Source: Tillus elongatus
Lineage: Eukaryota > Arthropoda > Insecta > Coleoptera > Cleridae
Length of the DNA stretch: 64,000 bases
Assembly: GCA_964006375.1 (NCBI GenBank)
Contig: OZ023262.1
Location: 194,681,907 to 194,745,906, forward strand
Direction of reading: 5' to 3'
The notes under the pieces were generated by a model that saw only the letters and a list, made by a program, of their open reading frames with translations, did not search any database and was not told the DNA's origin. Positions 11,767-22,645 of this stretch are shown piece by piece; within the stretch, counting starts at the first letter, position 1; each line of letters opens with the position of its first letter. A program made the position numbers and the translations under genes.

Positions 11767-11880
11767 AAACATATAAACATTGTAACTGGCCCCGGACATG
11801 TGTTCTGGGGGGCCTAATTAGTGCTCATTTGAAGAAATTTTTCAAAATTCAAAAGTCGGGATCTCCTCATTAGTGAATTT
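11006..11880 (+). repeat. Family A, best forward copy
   Basis: The most complete forward copy of dispersed family A. Landmarks in order: AGATGTAGCTCAAGACACCC (about 11070), TTGCCAATGTTGACGTTTTA (about 11370), GGATAACGAACTTATCCAAG (about 11560), TTGAGTTATCGG, an AC run and (TA)n, then the right flank with GTGCTCATTTGAAGAAATTT. Non-coding. I cannot assign a class; the earlier part recurs at 11890-12200, 19330-19600 and 22300-22600. Confidence 0.75.
11674..11754. repeat. (TA)n microsatellite
   Basis: About 80 bp of TA, preceded by an AC run and followed by GTAT repeats. Family A flanks lie on both sides. Confidence 0.98.
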
Positions 11881-11884
11881 TCTT

Positions 11885-12210
11885 TAAAAAAAGAGATAAT
11901 TTGTATCACCAACGACTTATGGCCCATTGTAGAAATATTTTTTAAGATGTAGCTCAAGACACCCTATAATGTACACACTTTTTTTCGTAACTTGTATAAT
12001 ATAAGGGATATATTGAGCTTTAATGATTTTTTATGAAAATTCGATACAAATTATATACCATTAAACGATAAACTCTATAGCTAAGACTACTGCCAAGACA
12101 TCAGAGAAAGGGTCGATTGGAAATGAATTTTCTGGAAACATTTTAGTAAAATGAGGGACAATGACGGTTGAAGTAAGACTTCAGGATTTGTAAAACATTC
12201 ACTTGTTTCA
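11885..12210 (+). repeat. Family A, second partial copy
   Basis: It repeats the first third of the copy at 11006-11880 (AGATGTAGCTCAAGACACCC, then CTACTGCCAAG and the TTTAGTAAAATGA stretch) and then stops. Confidence 0.7.
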
Positions 12211-12339
12211 AAATTAATGTAGTTACCAAATTATCAAGAAAAAAAATTCTGAAATTTTATGAACCTATAGTAGAAATTTCAATTCAATTAAACAATCAGC
12301 TATACAAATATAGTTACACACAAATATACCACCAAAAAT

Positions 12340-13190
12340 ACTCCCAAACATTAAATAACCGTTTTATAACTATAAAATACAAAAGAAACAGAGCAGCTGG
12401 CTGGGTCTGGTAAACAATATATTTTAGTCTTCTCCATAAATAAAAGTCTAAAACGGTTGAATCAGGGAGCCTGAGTGGCCAGGGAAATAAAGCACCCCTA
12501 CCTCTCCATTTGTTGGGAAACTGGGTATCTAAATATTCTCCCATATTGAGAGCATAATGTGCAAGGCAACCATCGTCTTGAAATCACATGCTTACACAAG
12601 TTTCTAAAGGTACTTCTGCCAAATTTAAAAATTCTTAAGACCTTCCTCTGTTAAGGAGCTCTTTAAATATAAAAACAATAATTTTACCTTCAGTAACACC
12701 GCACGACACATTTACGCTGAATTGATATTGATGATCAATTTCTATTATCCAAAGAGGACAAGTAAAGGTTGTTATATAAGTTTACTTACTACCTCTACTA
12801 GTAAAGCTGACTCCATTGGTCCATAAAATTTGAGACGAAAATTTTGGATTTTCTCGGGCTATTTCAAGCACCCAGTTGCAGAAATCTAACCGTCAGTCAA
12901 AATCAAATGTCGGAGCGCCCGATGGAGCTTCACATGATATGCAAGTAATTTTTATTCTTTTAGAATTCTTTGAACAACCGATCGAGGAAATACCAGACCT
13001 CTTTCTATATCGCTAATACCGTATATAGAGCAAGCTTCAATATAAGCAAGCATATTAATATAATTGTATTTATTTCGGATTCTGCGAATCCTGTTTTGAG
13101 CTTGTATCGGTAGCACTTGTCCAGTTCCTCTCAAACGTCTTGCTAACCGCAATGGCAAAAAAAACTCTGCTCCCGCGAGGCTATAACTGC
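12340..13190 (-). pseudogene. Tc1/mariner transposase remnant
   Basis: Degraded DDE/D transposase on the minus strand. From the N-terminal side: a helix-turn-helix end reading SVVQRILKE at about 12955-12990, then RLDFCNW and ILWTNGVSF near 12800-12890 (the first catalytic Asp replaced by Asn), QFSVNV and FQDDGC (second Asp present) near 12600-12730, and FPNKWRGRG followed by LDFYLWRRLK near 12440-12510 (third Asp). Several stops and shifts separate the blocks, so it cannot be active. The order of motifs is that of insect mariner-like elements with the FPNRWIGR-type signature. A possible end of the element, GCGGGACACCCGGTATA, lies at about 13860-13877. Confidence 0.88.
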
Positions 13191-13199
13191 ATTTTCAAA

Positions 13200-14025
13200 A
13201 CTTTGAAAATACACAGCCAGCATGTTATATGCTTTAGCAACAGAACAAGACGTAAGTTTTAAATTGTTTAAACTATTTTTAACAATAAAAGCACAATATT
13301 CCAGTCCAAAATAACGAATGGCTTACTAAAGGCAAGAACTAATGACGTAATTGTCAATTTCGTTATTTCGATTTTCACGGCTTACGCAATACTTATTAAC
13401 ATTCCATGTTAAAGTATTTAAGTAACGACGCCTAAATACTGGTTCTGAATTACTTTAGGATTTGGTCATAACTGAAGTTTGAAAAATGATACTGACCTTT
13501 GGCATCGCTACTTTATTAGTAATTTGACGAGTAATAAGACGAGTGAAATAAAAGGTTGACCTTCCATTTAACTATTTATGGCATATTGAGTAGACTACTA
13601 AAGTGATCAAAAAACGCCTGTTTATTTCAAGATATAGAGTTTCAATAGGGGTTCAAAACCGTTCTACGTGACTTACATTCGTTACTGATGTTTTGGAGAA
13701 AATCTTATTTCTCGTACTTGAATTCAAAATAGGCCATTTAACGGTATAATTTGAAAGTGTAAAATAATTTAGGTATACCCCTTGGAGTCACTTTTGCTAT
13801 AATTTTATCTCGAAAGCTGTAGGATAAATAGCTTTCGAGATACAGCCGCTAGTCGACTTTAGCGGGACACCCGGTATAAAATGAATATAAAAGTGTATAA
13901 CAAGGCGCAATATAAATGTATGCAGAAAACAAAACGCAATCTAGATGTCTCTCTTTAGTATCATAACAATAAAACTGTTGAGAATGAACTTAACTTCCAC
14001 AGCAAAATTAACAAAACCCATTACA
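13200..14025. other. Non-coding; possible mariner 5' region
   Basis: This stretch lies between the mariner remnant and a CACCCGGTATA end at about 13870, and could be its 5' flank, although 700 bp is long for a mariner leader. A local inverted repeat, TATCTCGAAAGCT with AGCTTTCGAGATA, lies at about 13805-13845. Nothing else seen. Confidence 0.35.
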
Positions 14026-14030
14026 TATCA

Positions 14031-14990
14031 AATTAGGAATGCATCTACTGCCTCAAGAAACTCACATTCCTCAATAAGTTCCTCTTTTTCATTTGAATCA
14101 TCGGCATATTGGTGAGAGAGAATCGGGCCCATCCATGATAGTTCTGTGACTGTTTGCCAGTCTTTTCCTGACAAAGAAACCAAAAGTACCTTTATACTAC
14201 CAAGCGTTTTTTTTAGATTTATGGGTGTGAGAAACTGGATGTGTGGTTACCTTTTTCAAGCGTTTATATCCCCTAAAAGCGACTCAAATTTCTTCGGCTC
14301 GTCGTTGGATCGATATAAATTTTTCGTCCAGACAGCCCGTCTTACCATTTTTGTTTCTAATGTAAATTATTCTACAGGAGCTTATTTCTTTAACTTTTTT
14401 CAGGCAATCACATGCCTTTTGATGTCGTTGACCAGTTTTCTTTGAGTTCCCGGACTTTTCAAATTTTTATGTAAATTTCACAATATTTTTGTGGACATTG
14501 GTTCCTATCGAATCTTCTTGTGATTTAAGACTAGGAATATCATTTATACATTTTCTTCTTTTTCTGGAGCAAAGCGACAGCCACAACATCAAGATGCTAT
14601 TTTTGTTCTGGCCACCACAGCCATCACAAAAAAGTCCTATGGTAGTGGTCTCTAGCGGAAACGATTTGGTTTTAAAAAAAATCTAACAAGGCAGGGGAAG
14701 TTTTAGTGCCTTCCTGCTGTAGAATAAAGGATTTTGGCCGTTTGTTTTTATTACACAAAAGTTACGAAAGAAGAGTTGCTGAGCATGGAACGCCTCTTGT
14801 AATAGGAACTTTTGGAAGTACCTGTATTTGCTGTAAATGGAAACAAAATGAATCTGTATTCTTAAGTTCCTGTTTCACAATCTTATAAAACTGAGCAGCT
14901 CTCATCTTGTAAATTTGAGCTCTGTTTCAACCCTTTATTTCTCTGAAAGATTCTGAGGTTACTGGAAGATAATAATGTAATCGCTTAGAC
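14031..14990 (-). pseudogene. Decayed ORF with a GCGGQNKN motif (likely transposon-derived, family unnamed)
   Basis: The minus strand reads as a broken protein: NRAQIYKMRAAQFYKIVKQE and a LPKVPI block near 14780-14950, FFCDGCGGQNKNSILM near 14590-14630, and WQTVTELSWMGPI near 14110-14150, ending at about 14031. The NRA...KMRA...LPK.PI / DGCGGQNKN combination recalls a repeated, transposon-like gene family seen in insect genomes, but I cannot name it and have no domain assignment. Stops and frame changes between the blocks show it is dead. The forward frames at 14146-14888 are shadows of this. Confidence 0.5.
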
Positions 14991-16103
14991 TTTCTGTGAC
15001 CAATAATCCACCAAATATACATCTAGATAGGCACTTTAAATAAATTGTCCTAAAACACAGAAGCGCCAAAAAAACACCAAAAAATGACAATGAATAGTAA
15101 AACTTACTTAGTTTCCCAACTATTAGCTTAAGATGAGGCAAACGAGAAGGGCTGAATAACTTGGCTTACCTGCAACAAATTAAAAATAGTTTAGTAAGGT
15201 GTCACTAACTATTAAGGTAGGTTTGGTAAAAACTATCTTTATGGACTTTTAGGTAACAAAATGTATTGTGTCAAATTAGGTAAAAATGTTTATTGTTTTT
15301 GCCTAGTCTTAGCCAATAATTATTGAAAATTTTACGTTTGATACAAAATGAGTTTTCTGTTTGGAAAGTCATAAATTTTGTTTTGTTTTAAATCTATTTG
15401 TAAGAAGGTTTTTATCATTAAAATTACATGTTCGATACACAAAAATGATCTTAGTTGGCCCTGATTCCCCTATAAATTTTAAACTGGCAGAAAATTCTAT
15501 CAGTTATATCAGTTTATATTGTTTGTACAATGTGGAATACAAAAAAGCTGAGCTTGTGCTTGTATACAACACCATTTTGATTACCAAAGAGCTTTTCAAA
15601 ATATCTCTTTCTGTCAAAAGTGTTATTCCATGTCATGTTTTTAATTTGGTAAAATTTACCATATCTTGCTCTTCGTTGCTACTAACATATCTATATTTGG
15701 CTCTTAATATTTGGTACCATTTGGCAAAATTTTACACCAGTGCATAGCTAAATGTCTTTAAAAGCTGAGTGTAAATGGTTCACAATAACGTTGACCTTAT
15801 CACATAGAGGTTTTTCTTCTTAGTTCACCATAGATAAGTATCATCTATATAACCGGTTGTGTTGGTATGCAAAACTGACAACTTTGTTGTTAACACAAAG
15901 GATGTTTTTTTAAACAATTTAAATGACTGAAATACAAATAAACTTATTAAACACTAATACAAATAATTAAGACAAATATCAACGTAAGTGTGATAAGTAA
16001 TACGAAATGACTAAGAGCAACAGAATCTAAAACGGAATGCCCTGCTTCGTAAGGCGTGGTTCTTCTTATAGATTTTTGCCTGGGCGTTGCTGGAATTTTT
16101 ATA

Positions 16104-16105
<2 letters not shown>
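14991..16105. other. Non-coding or unrecognised
   Basis: A 128-codon forward frame at 15361-15747 starts with ATG and is hydrophobic in places, but has no motif I recognise. On the minus strand over the same bases a stretch of about 60 codons (NFAKWYQ..., VIKMVLY...) is also open and could belong to the decayed gene at 14031-14990. Neither reading is secure. From 15948 the sequence leads into a (TA)n array. Confidence 0.3.

Positions 16106-16106
<1 letters not shown>

Positions 16107-16193
<87 letters not shown>
16107..16193. repeat. (TA)n microsatellite
   Basis: About 87 bp of TA. The right side is a reverse-oriented family A left flank in its second sequence variant (ATCCGAGCGATAGGTCAAAG, then GCGGATGAGTCCGTAAATCA), the variant also seen at 32780-32890 and 33300-33395. 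Confidence 0.98.
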
Positions 16194-16195
<2 letters not shown>

Positions 16196-16329
16196 TGTAT
16201 CCGAGCGATAGGTCAAAGAACTGATTTGAATGAAACTTGACACATATCTTCATTGTATTGAGACCGCGGATGAGTCCGTAAATCAGCTATAACGGACATT
16301 TTCCCCCAAAAATATACAAAGATGTTTTT

Positions 16330-16680
16330 TAAAACCTTATATGTTTGTCAGTATTAGAGTAACTGGAATCAGACTTTACATGTGGCTAGAAATGGTGTAA
16401 ACAAACGTATGTTATGAATACTAAGTAATTTGGTTCACAATATTTAGACTTTTTTCCACATTAAAAATAAAATTTGAAAGACATGCATTCAAACAACTAA
16501 GTGGTTAAAGTCCAATGCCTGACAGACAGTGTGGTTAACTGAGATGCGTAGATTCATTCATACAACAGGTATAAACCACACATCAACGGTAACCAAGCAA
16601 AATAGATAACAGACATAAAATATACTACCCGAACCAACAATCGTGAAATCTCGGCCACAAGCATCGCAAATGATAGACGA
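16330..16680 (+). repeat. Dispersed repeat D
   Basis: It matches 44180-44490 in the same orientation and 32480-32760 in reverse. Landmarks: AGTGGTTAAAGTC, CATACAACAGGTATAAACCA, ATCGTGAAATCTCG. It sits next to the second-variant (TA)n flank each time, so it is probably the body of that variant of family A. Non-coding. Confidence 0.75.
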
Positions 16681-16984
16681 CATGAAATTACAGATGATTG
16701 GTTACGGAGATGAAACATGATCACAGATCAAAGTTGCTGAAACCATATCACATTCGCTAGAACTTGTGGGTTTGTTCGGTCAGGATGTAAGCTGGCACGA
16801 CATTATTTTGGATCACCGCTAAATAAATCTCCATTTTAATTGCCATATATTATTAACAAGGGACCATTGGTTTCAGCAGAATGGGGCAAGGCATGTACAA
16901 AAAACTTTCTAATGCACTGAGTAATGGCAAGCAGCCACAACGTTGGATGTTAGCCATTCACTGATTATAAGAATACCATAAGAC

Positions 16985-17530
16985 AATAAAATGCATCCTT
17001 ATAAATTGATACAAACTAAGGAGCTTATGGAAAATAACTTTGAGAGGAGAACGTCTCTTTGTGAATAAATGATGGAAATGTTAGGCACACAATGTTATCC
17101 AACTCGAACATGTTTTATTTTCTGATGCGGGTTTTACTTCACTGCCATGCTAGTCGTCAAAATTCTACTTTGAAAAGGTTAATGATTGGGCAGGAATTGT
17201 TGGAAACCATGTCAGTGGTCCCTTTTTAATATATGGCAAGTAAAATAGAGATAATTATTTAGCAGTGCTCCAAAATAATGTAGTGCCAACTTTGTAAAAC
17301 GTATATCCTGATCGAACAAGCCTGCATTACCTAACCAATATCCTGTAGTACCTCGACTTAATATTTCCAAATCTGTGGGTAGCGAGGCGAGGATCGTTAG
17401 AATGGCCAACACGAACAGCTGATCTTACGCCGTTAGACTTCGTCTTATGAGAATATGTGAAAAGTGTGGTATACAAAACTAAACCACGCGAGTTAATTGA
17501 CTGTTCGATGGGTCCAGTCTCAGATATTGA
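16985..17530 (+). pseudogene. Tc1/mariner transposase remnant
   Basis: Degraded DDE/D transposase, plus strand. In order: MHPYKLIQTKELMENNFERR (16991), VLFSDAGFTS near 17120 (first catalytic Asp), NDWAGIVGNHVSGPF near 17185-17230, a second-Asp block in degenerate form near 17310, IFPNLWVARRG near 17360, and ADLTPLDFVL followed by a stop and EYVKSVVYKTKP near 17415-17490 (third Asp). There are at least three stops and two frame changes. A separate WFQQNGARHVQ string at about 16868-16900 lies upstream of where that motif belongs, so it comes from a second fragment or a rearrangement. Confidence 0.88.
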
Positions 17531-17539
17531 TCAACGTTA

Positions 17540-18235
17540 GAATTTTTTTTTATTTACTTTAAGGATCTTGCCATGACGTTCAAAGCATACATTTTCAACA
17601 TCTTTTACAATAAAATTTATTTGTTTCAATTGTTTTTTCATTGTCACGAATGAAACGCAACTAGTTATTGATTTTTAATGTGTTGTAGAGTCAGTCAGAT
17701 GAATATATTTTTTACTGTTAATTTCTGCAATGAATTCTAAAATCATGCCATTTTTGAATAGATAATAAAGAGATTTTTTATATGAGGTCTCACAAGCTCC
17801 TGCTTCCTATTTATAATTTGTGGGGTTGCAACTGTCTCGAATGGGGAAGAATGTAGTAGGGGTAAAGTATTCACGTTGCATCATGTCATTTTTAAATTTA
17901 AAATTGACGCGTTTCGGTTTTTTTTATATTAATATGCACAAAAGTAGGGAATCTGCAAAAGTTTTCTTATGTTTTCTATTGTATTGTACGCAATCAAGGG
18001 AACATTTTGATATATTACAAGTGCGTAATAGATACTGTTTAACTTTAGAAAAGAAATATCTGAAAGTTAAAACATGCAGCAAGTTAGAAACGCGCCCGCA
18101 TGCAGAAACGTCACTTGTTGTTGCTGCGTGTCAAATTGTACGCCGAGCGTAAAGGATAAACAATATGTGAAACTGTTTAATAGTGCTTATTAAACAGTTA
18201 TCTTTATTAATTTGATAATAAGACTGTTATGTATA
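17540..18235. other. Non-coding or unrecognised
   Basis: The 110-codon forward frame at 17820-18152 has no motif I recognise on either strand. Nothing else seen. Confidence 0.35.
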
Positions 18236-18238
18236 TGC

Positions 18239-18932
18239 TGTCCTCTGCTAAGACTTAGTAGATCCACAGCTCTCTTTGAACTGGGTTCCTCAATTACTGA
18301 TTACCCATGTTTGAGCCCTGTACAGTCTGCCTAGTACAAGTGGTCCCTGACCCAAGACTTAATGGCTCCCCTGGCAGTGCTCTTTGTTACGCCCGGAACC
18401 GGTTCTGGTCCCAGAAATGGCTTTGCTGGTCCTCTCTTCGCGAGACTATCTTCTTCTTCATTGCCTTTGACCCCCGAGTGACCCGGCATCCAAATGAGGG
18501 TGACCTCATTCTGTCCACCCAGGTCTATGGCTATGAGGATCCGCTTGTTGGTGTAGCCCCTCTTCTTGTTCTCTCACGCACAGTGCAAGATGGCGTACAT
18601 TTCGGCCTGAAAGACCGTTGCATGAGCTCCGAGTGAAATTCTATGACTTACCCTCGGTCCTTCCTGCCCCCGTCCCACGCTCCCCGCCGGATCCGTCCGT
18701 GAACCAAACGAGCGCGTCCCGTGGTAAGCCTGGGGTCTCCCCCCGCCATGCCACGCGGTCGGGGATTTCCAGCGTAAAATTGTTTTCCCTGCAGATTCGC
18801 GGGCTCGCGAAGTCTGACCTCATTTCAAGCATGGGCTCCTTCACGATCTCCTGAATTTTGCAGTGGCCCCTGCAGCCTGGGTTGATCTTCAGTCTACCAT
18901 TGCAGGCTAGTCTGTGTAGTCCTAGCCTGGCC
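18239..18932 (-). mobile_element. Second copy of the RNase H-bearing LINE, 3'-truncated
   Basis: The minus strand matches the LINE at 1349-2451 from its first bases (GGCCAGGCTAGGACT at 18920-18932) to about position 2147 of that copy. The RNase H start VWFTDGSGGERGTGA is readable at about 18660-18715. The rest is shifted, the reading frame is broken several times, and a short deletion follows the first RNase H strand. The last 300 bp, including the C-terminal Cys/His block, are missing. I see no target duplication. The open forward frames at 18307-18854 are antisense shadows. Confidence 0.9.
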
Positions 18933-19111
18933 TTCCCATTATAACTAAGTGTAGGGCCCAGTTTTTCCCGGAATATTTTTGTGTTACTTTCGAAAAAATT
19001 TTATATCTTCGGAAATAACAAAGCTATGGCAAACATTAGTACGCGGATATACGCCATTAAAATTGTCGTAGGTACTAAAATTCAGATCTATAAGTTAAAA
19101 CACACAAAAGT

Positions 19112-19217
19112 TATACTTCTAAGGTAAAACCGACAAGGCTGTATTTATTGATAAAGGCCCTTTATTAATAAATACAGTCTGGGAGTATAGCCTTGTCTGT
19201 TTTATCATAGAAGTATG
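19112..19217. repeat. Imperfect 106-bp palindrome
   Basis: The outer arms (TACTTCTAAGGTAAAACCGA and its counterpart ending at 19217) pair with a few mismatches. The inner part CTGTATTTATT...AATAAATACAG also pairs around a short centre. As RNA or single-stranded DNA it would form one long hairpin. It sits inside a family A relative, so it may be an inverted duplication within that repeat. Confidence 0.65.
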
Positions 19218-19329
19218 TCTATCCCAGACGTCGTGACCTTCAGAAGTTATAAAAGAAGTTAGGTTATTAAAGAAAAAAATTGGCGCCACTGATGATCAGA
19301 GAAACGCACAAAATATTCTGGGTGGATAA

Positions 19330-20020
19330 CAAAATCTATGCCAGAAAAATTACTTTAAAAATTGTACAGTTTTTCCTCCTAAAACGTCAAAGTCGCGATT
19401 TTAACCGTCAAAATTGGCAACATTTAAGCAAAGAACCTAAAACAAATACGGATTATGTAGAGAAAATGTCACAAGAAGTCAAATCCTTCAGTTTCAGCTT
19501 CAACCGTCATTGTACTTCATTTTACTAAAATGTTTCTAGAAAATACATTTCAAATAGAACCGTTCTCTGATGCTTTGTCAGTAGTTATAGTTAGAGTAAA
19601 GAGATAACTTTGTACCCCTTTTTAAGCATATTGCGCGCTCGGTGAAGTGTGAGATTTGGCATAGTTAAAGTTCATATGGAGAATAACTGCAGAAACACAA
19701 AATGCATGTACCTACAATAAGTGTTACAAATATACTAAACAATGCTTTGTTTTAATTGGACAGTTGGATTCCCCCGGTCTGAACTGACCGTCATAAAATA
19801 TCAAACACACAGCACTGAGATTACAGAGGTATAGTATATGACAAAAAACATTAATAACGTTCAAACCTAAAAATTTAATGAATTAACGTCGAATATAGAC
19901 CACTTCACAGGTCCACTAGTATGGTTTAATACTCTATAATTTTTAACGAATTTTCGTAGAAAAAATTAATTATGTAGTGTTAGTTTTAGTCCATATCCGG
20001 GTTTAGTTTCAGTTTTTATC
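19330..20020 (-). repeat. Family A relative, reverse copy
   Basis: 19340-19600 matches, in reverse, the middle of the forward copy at 11180-11430 (GTCAAAATTGGCAACATTTA). 19970-20020 carries the TCCGGGTTTAGTTTCAGTTT piece of the right flank without a TA array. Confidence 0.65.
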
Positions 20021-20035
20021 TATTTCTACGGTAAA
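20021..20035. repeat. Target site duplication, left copy (SINE-2)
   Basis: TATTTCTACGGTAAA, repeated exactly at 20242-20256 on the other side of the SINE. Confidence 0.93.
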
Positions 20036-20241
20036 AAGGTAAAGGTAAGATGCTTACTGGCAATTAGGCCATTGCTGACCCTTTTTGCTCATCTAAACTA
20101 ACCTACCCTCCACCTTGAGCTCGATCTCAACGACGACAGTGATTTTGAAAAATCATCCGCCGCCGGTGAGGATCGAACCGTCGACCCCCGAGTCCGTATT
20201 GGAAAGTCTGAATCGAGTTTCCCGCACGGCCACGGAGGCGC
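20036..20241 (-). mobile_element. tRNA-derived SINE (SINE-2), minus copy
   Basis: A 206-bp retroposon on the minus strand. Its 5' head has Pol III promoter boxes: an A box TGGCCGTGCGGG and a B box GGTTCGATCC near 20165-20230. A conserved body follows, and a tail of CTTTACC-type repeats at 20036-20050. It is bracketed by a perfect 15-bp duplication. The same SINE, in the other orientation, is at 63538-63744; the two agree over nearly all of their length. The head resembles a class II (Leu/Ser-type) tRNA, but I cannot be sure which. Confidence 0.93.
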
Positions 20242-20256
20242 TATTTCTACGGTAAA
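20242..20256. repeat. Target site duplication, right copy (SINE-2)
   Basis: Exact 15-bp copy of 20021-20035. Confidence 0.93.
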
Positions 20257-20269
20257 GCACAATATTGCT

Positions 20270-21430
20270 GTTACTAGAAAAAATTGTATACGTTAATTAT
20301 AGGGTGCCTTGAGCTGCATCTTACAAAATTATTTGTACAACCACAGAGTGGCCCGTAAGTCGTTGGTGATACAAATTTTCTTTTTTAAATCCAACACCCC
20401 TTATACTTTTGCATTTTTGCATATTCCATCGAATTATAATGCATGTTTGTAAACAAAAATTGGATAGCGTTAATAGTTTTCAAGTTATTTCAATTGTTTT
20501 ACCTTTTTGGCACATATTAAGAATTATGATACGGCGTTTTTACCAATATATAGCAGTCCCATGAAAATGACGTATCCAGAGGGGTTTTCGTTTATATTAT
20601 TCGTGAAAAAAATCGAGGCCCCGTATACAATCTTTTTGTGTTTCTGTAGAAATCATTGTTTGTAAAGTTTTTGTGACATTTTGGTAATTAATAATAAATG
20701 TTTTATAAGTTATTGTAAAAAAGATGTTTTCTGATTTTCGTGAAAAAATTATTTGTAAATTTTCATGAAAAATTTTTCTTTGCAAGTTTTGCCGGAAAGC
20801 TTTTTGTGAATAAATATATGGTATGTGAGTTATTAGCTTGAAGTTCGTTGGCTACTATAAAGGTTACACTATCTACTAAAATTCATGTCTCTCTTAAAAA
20901 AAAAATTTAACATTAAAAACAGTTCTATGTAAATTCGTTATCAAAACGCACTTGCTGCGTCCAAACTTTAATGAATTTTACTGAAATATTTCCAGAAAAT
21001 TCATTTCAAATAGACTCTTTCTCCGATGCTTTGGCAGCTGGTGTTTATGGTTTAATAGTTTATAATTTTTAGGGCATTATCGTAGAAAAAAGCTCAATAT
21101 ATCCGTTAACATACAAGAGACGAGAAAAATTGTATACCTATGTTAATTATAGGTTGTCTTGAGCTACATCTCATAAAATTAATTTTACAATCACAGCGTG
21201 AAACAAATTTTTTCGGGAACATTTTAGGTTTATTTTACGAACATTTTTGTGCATTTTCAAACAATAAAGCTATTTTGAGGAAATATGGTACACTGTTTCC
21301 ACTATACAGGTTATACTAGTAACCAAATTGGATACCTGCTCTCATTGAAAAAAGAGATATTTGCTATTATAAACTTTTTATGAAAATTCACTACCATAAC
21401 GCACTTGCTGCGTCCAGACTTTTCATATTC
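20270..21430 (-). repeat. Mosaic of family A, family E and GGACGCAGC motif
   Basis: 20280-20460 and 21060-21210 are reverse copies of the family A start (GCTGCATCTTAC / GAGCTACATCTCA). 20600-20870 belongs to a dispersed repeat E shared with 42600-42910 and 61960-62200 (landmarks TTAATAATAAATGTTT, TTTTTGTGAATAA). Reverse copies of the GGACGCAGCAAGTGCG terminal motif stand at 20945-20970 and 21385-21420 and may be the two ends of one non-autonomous element. Non-coding. Confidence 0.6.
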
Positions 21431-21959
21431 TTTACGTTTAGGGGTTCTTCAGTTAAGTGAAACAATTATCTCAGATTATGTCTACGATCCTGTTTCATTT
21501 GTATTCATTTACCGATTCTGTAAATTTAGGATAAACAGCTATAATTTTGCGTTGTCACTTGGAATGTTAGATCTTGTTTCTTAAACGGTTTAGAAAATAC
21601 AAGCCGAATATATTTCTAGATTAAGCTTAAAACTCATATACTCATGACTTAATTTCAATTGCATAAATTATTCAAATTTTAAAAGAGCTCCCTAACGAGA
21701 ATGCAAATTAGCTTTCATTCAATGGAATATATTTGACTACATAATGAAAGTTGGCTTTTCATACAAATAACAGAGCAGACCTGAGTTGATGTGTTTGGAG
21801 TGTATTTTTTTAGAGTTTCGTATGATTTTAAATTATTATGTCAGTATAATCCAATTAGGATGGGGATTTTGAATTTAGAATAAATGATATTTTCTAACTG
21901 TTTGGTTACGAAACATGGTAAATAGAGGTATGTCGAACAAAAACAAACATCTAATTTTA

Positions 21960-21970
21960 AATACAGATGT

Positions 21971-22062
<92 letters not shown>

Positions 22063-22640
22063 CGACCGATAACTCAAAAAATAATCGACCGATCTTGATC
22101 AACATTGGTAAGTACCTTCCTTTTGCAATTGGCTTGGATAAGTTCGTTAGCCAGGAAAATCGGGCCAGATTTTACCGGTACATTTTGTGTTTTCTTTCTA
22201 AAAAAGTTCACATCTCCGTAAATAACAAAGTAACAGCAACCACATTTGGTACGCGTGTTTGTATAATAAAGAGTGAACTCTGTACCAAAATTTAGGTCTC
22301 TAGCTTTAAAGATAACGAAGTGATGGGCAGTTAAAGAGACACATTTTGGAGTTTTCCTCAAAACGTCAAACTCGCAATTTTAAACGTCAAAATTGGCAAT
22401 GTTTAGGCAAAAAATGTGAAACAAATACCGATTGTGAAAAGAAAATGTTACAAGAAGACTGTTCTGTAAATCCTTAGGTTTCAGATTCAACCATCACTGC
22501 CCTTCATTTTACTAAAATATTTACAAAATATCCATTTCAAATAGACCCTTTCTTTCATGCTTTGGCTGTCAGTTTAGTTAAGTTGGTGCCTTTTTGGATA
22601 TTTATTTGTAGGTTTAGTGAAGTTTATGGTTTAACGGTCT
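21960..22640 (-). repeat. Family A copy with (TA)n
   Basis: Reverse orientation: (TA)n, then ATCCGACCGATAACTCAAAA, TTGGCTTGGATAAGTTCGTT and, at about 22360-22600, the AATTGGCAATGTTTAGGCAA block seen in the forward copy at 11006-11880. Confidence 0.75.
21974..22058. repeat. (TA)n microsatellite
   Basis: About 85 bp of TA. A family A left flank (reversed) lies on the right side. Confidence 0.98.
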
Positions 22641-22645
22641 ATAAT

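Noticed and set aside
15361..15747. 128-codon forward ORF as a host gene
   Set aside because: No motif, AT-biased hydrophobic composition, and the opposite strand is equally readable beside a decayed gene.
16258..16300. Possible hammerhead ribozyme (GGATGAGTCCGTAAATCAG)
   Set aside because: The CTGATGA and GAAA core elements are not both present and the stems do not close. The string belongs to the second-variant (TA)n flank and varies between copies.
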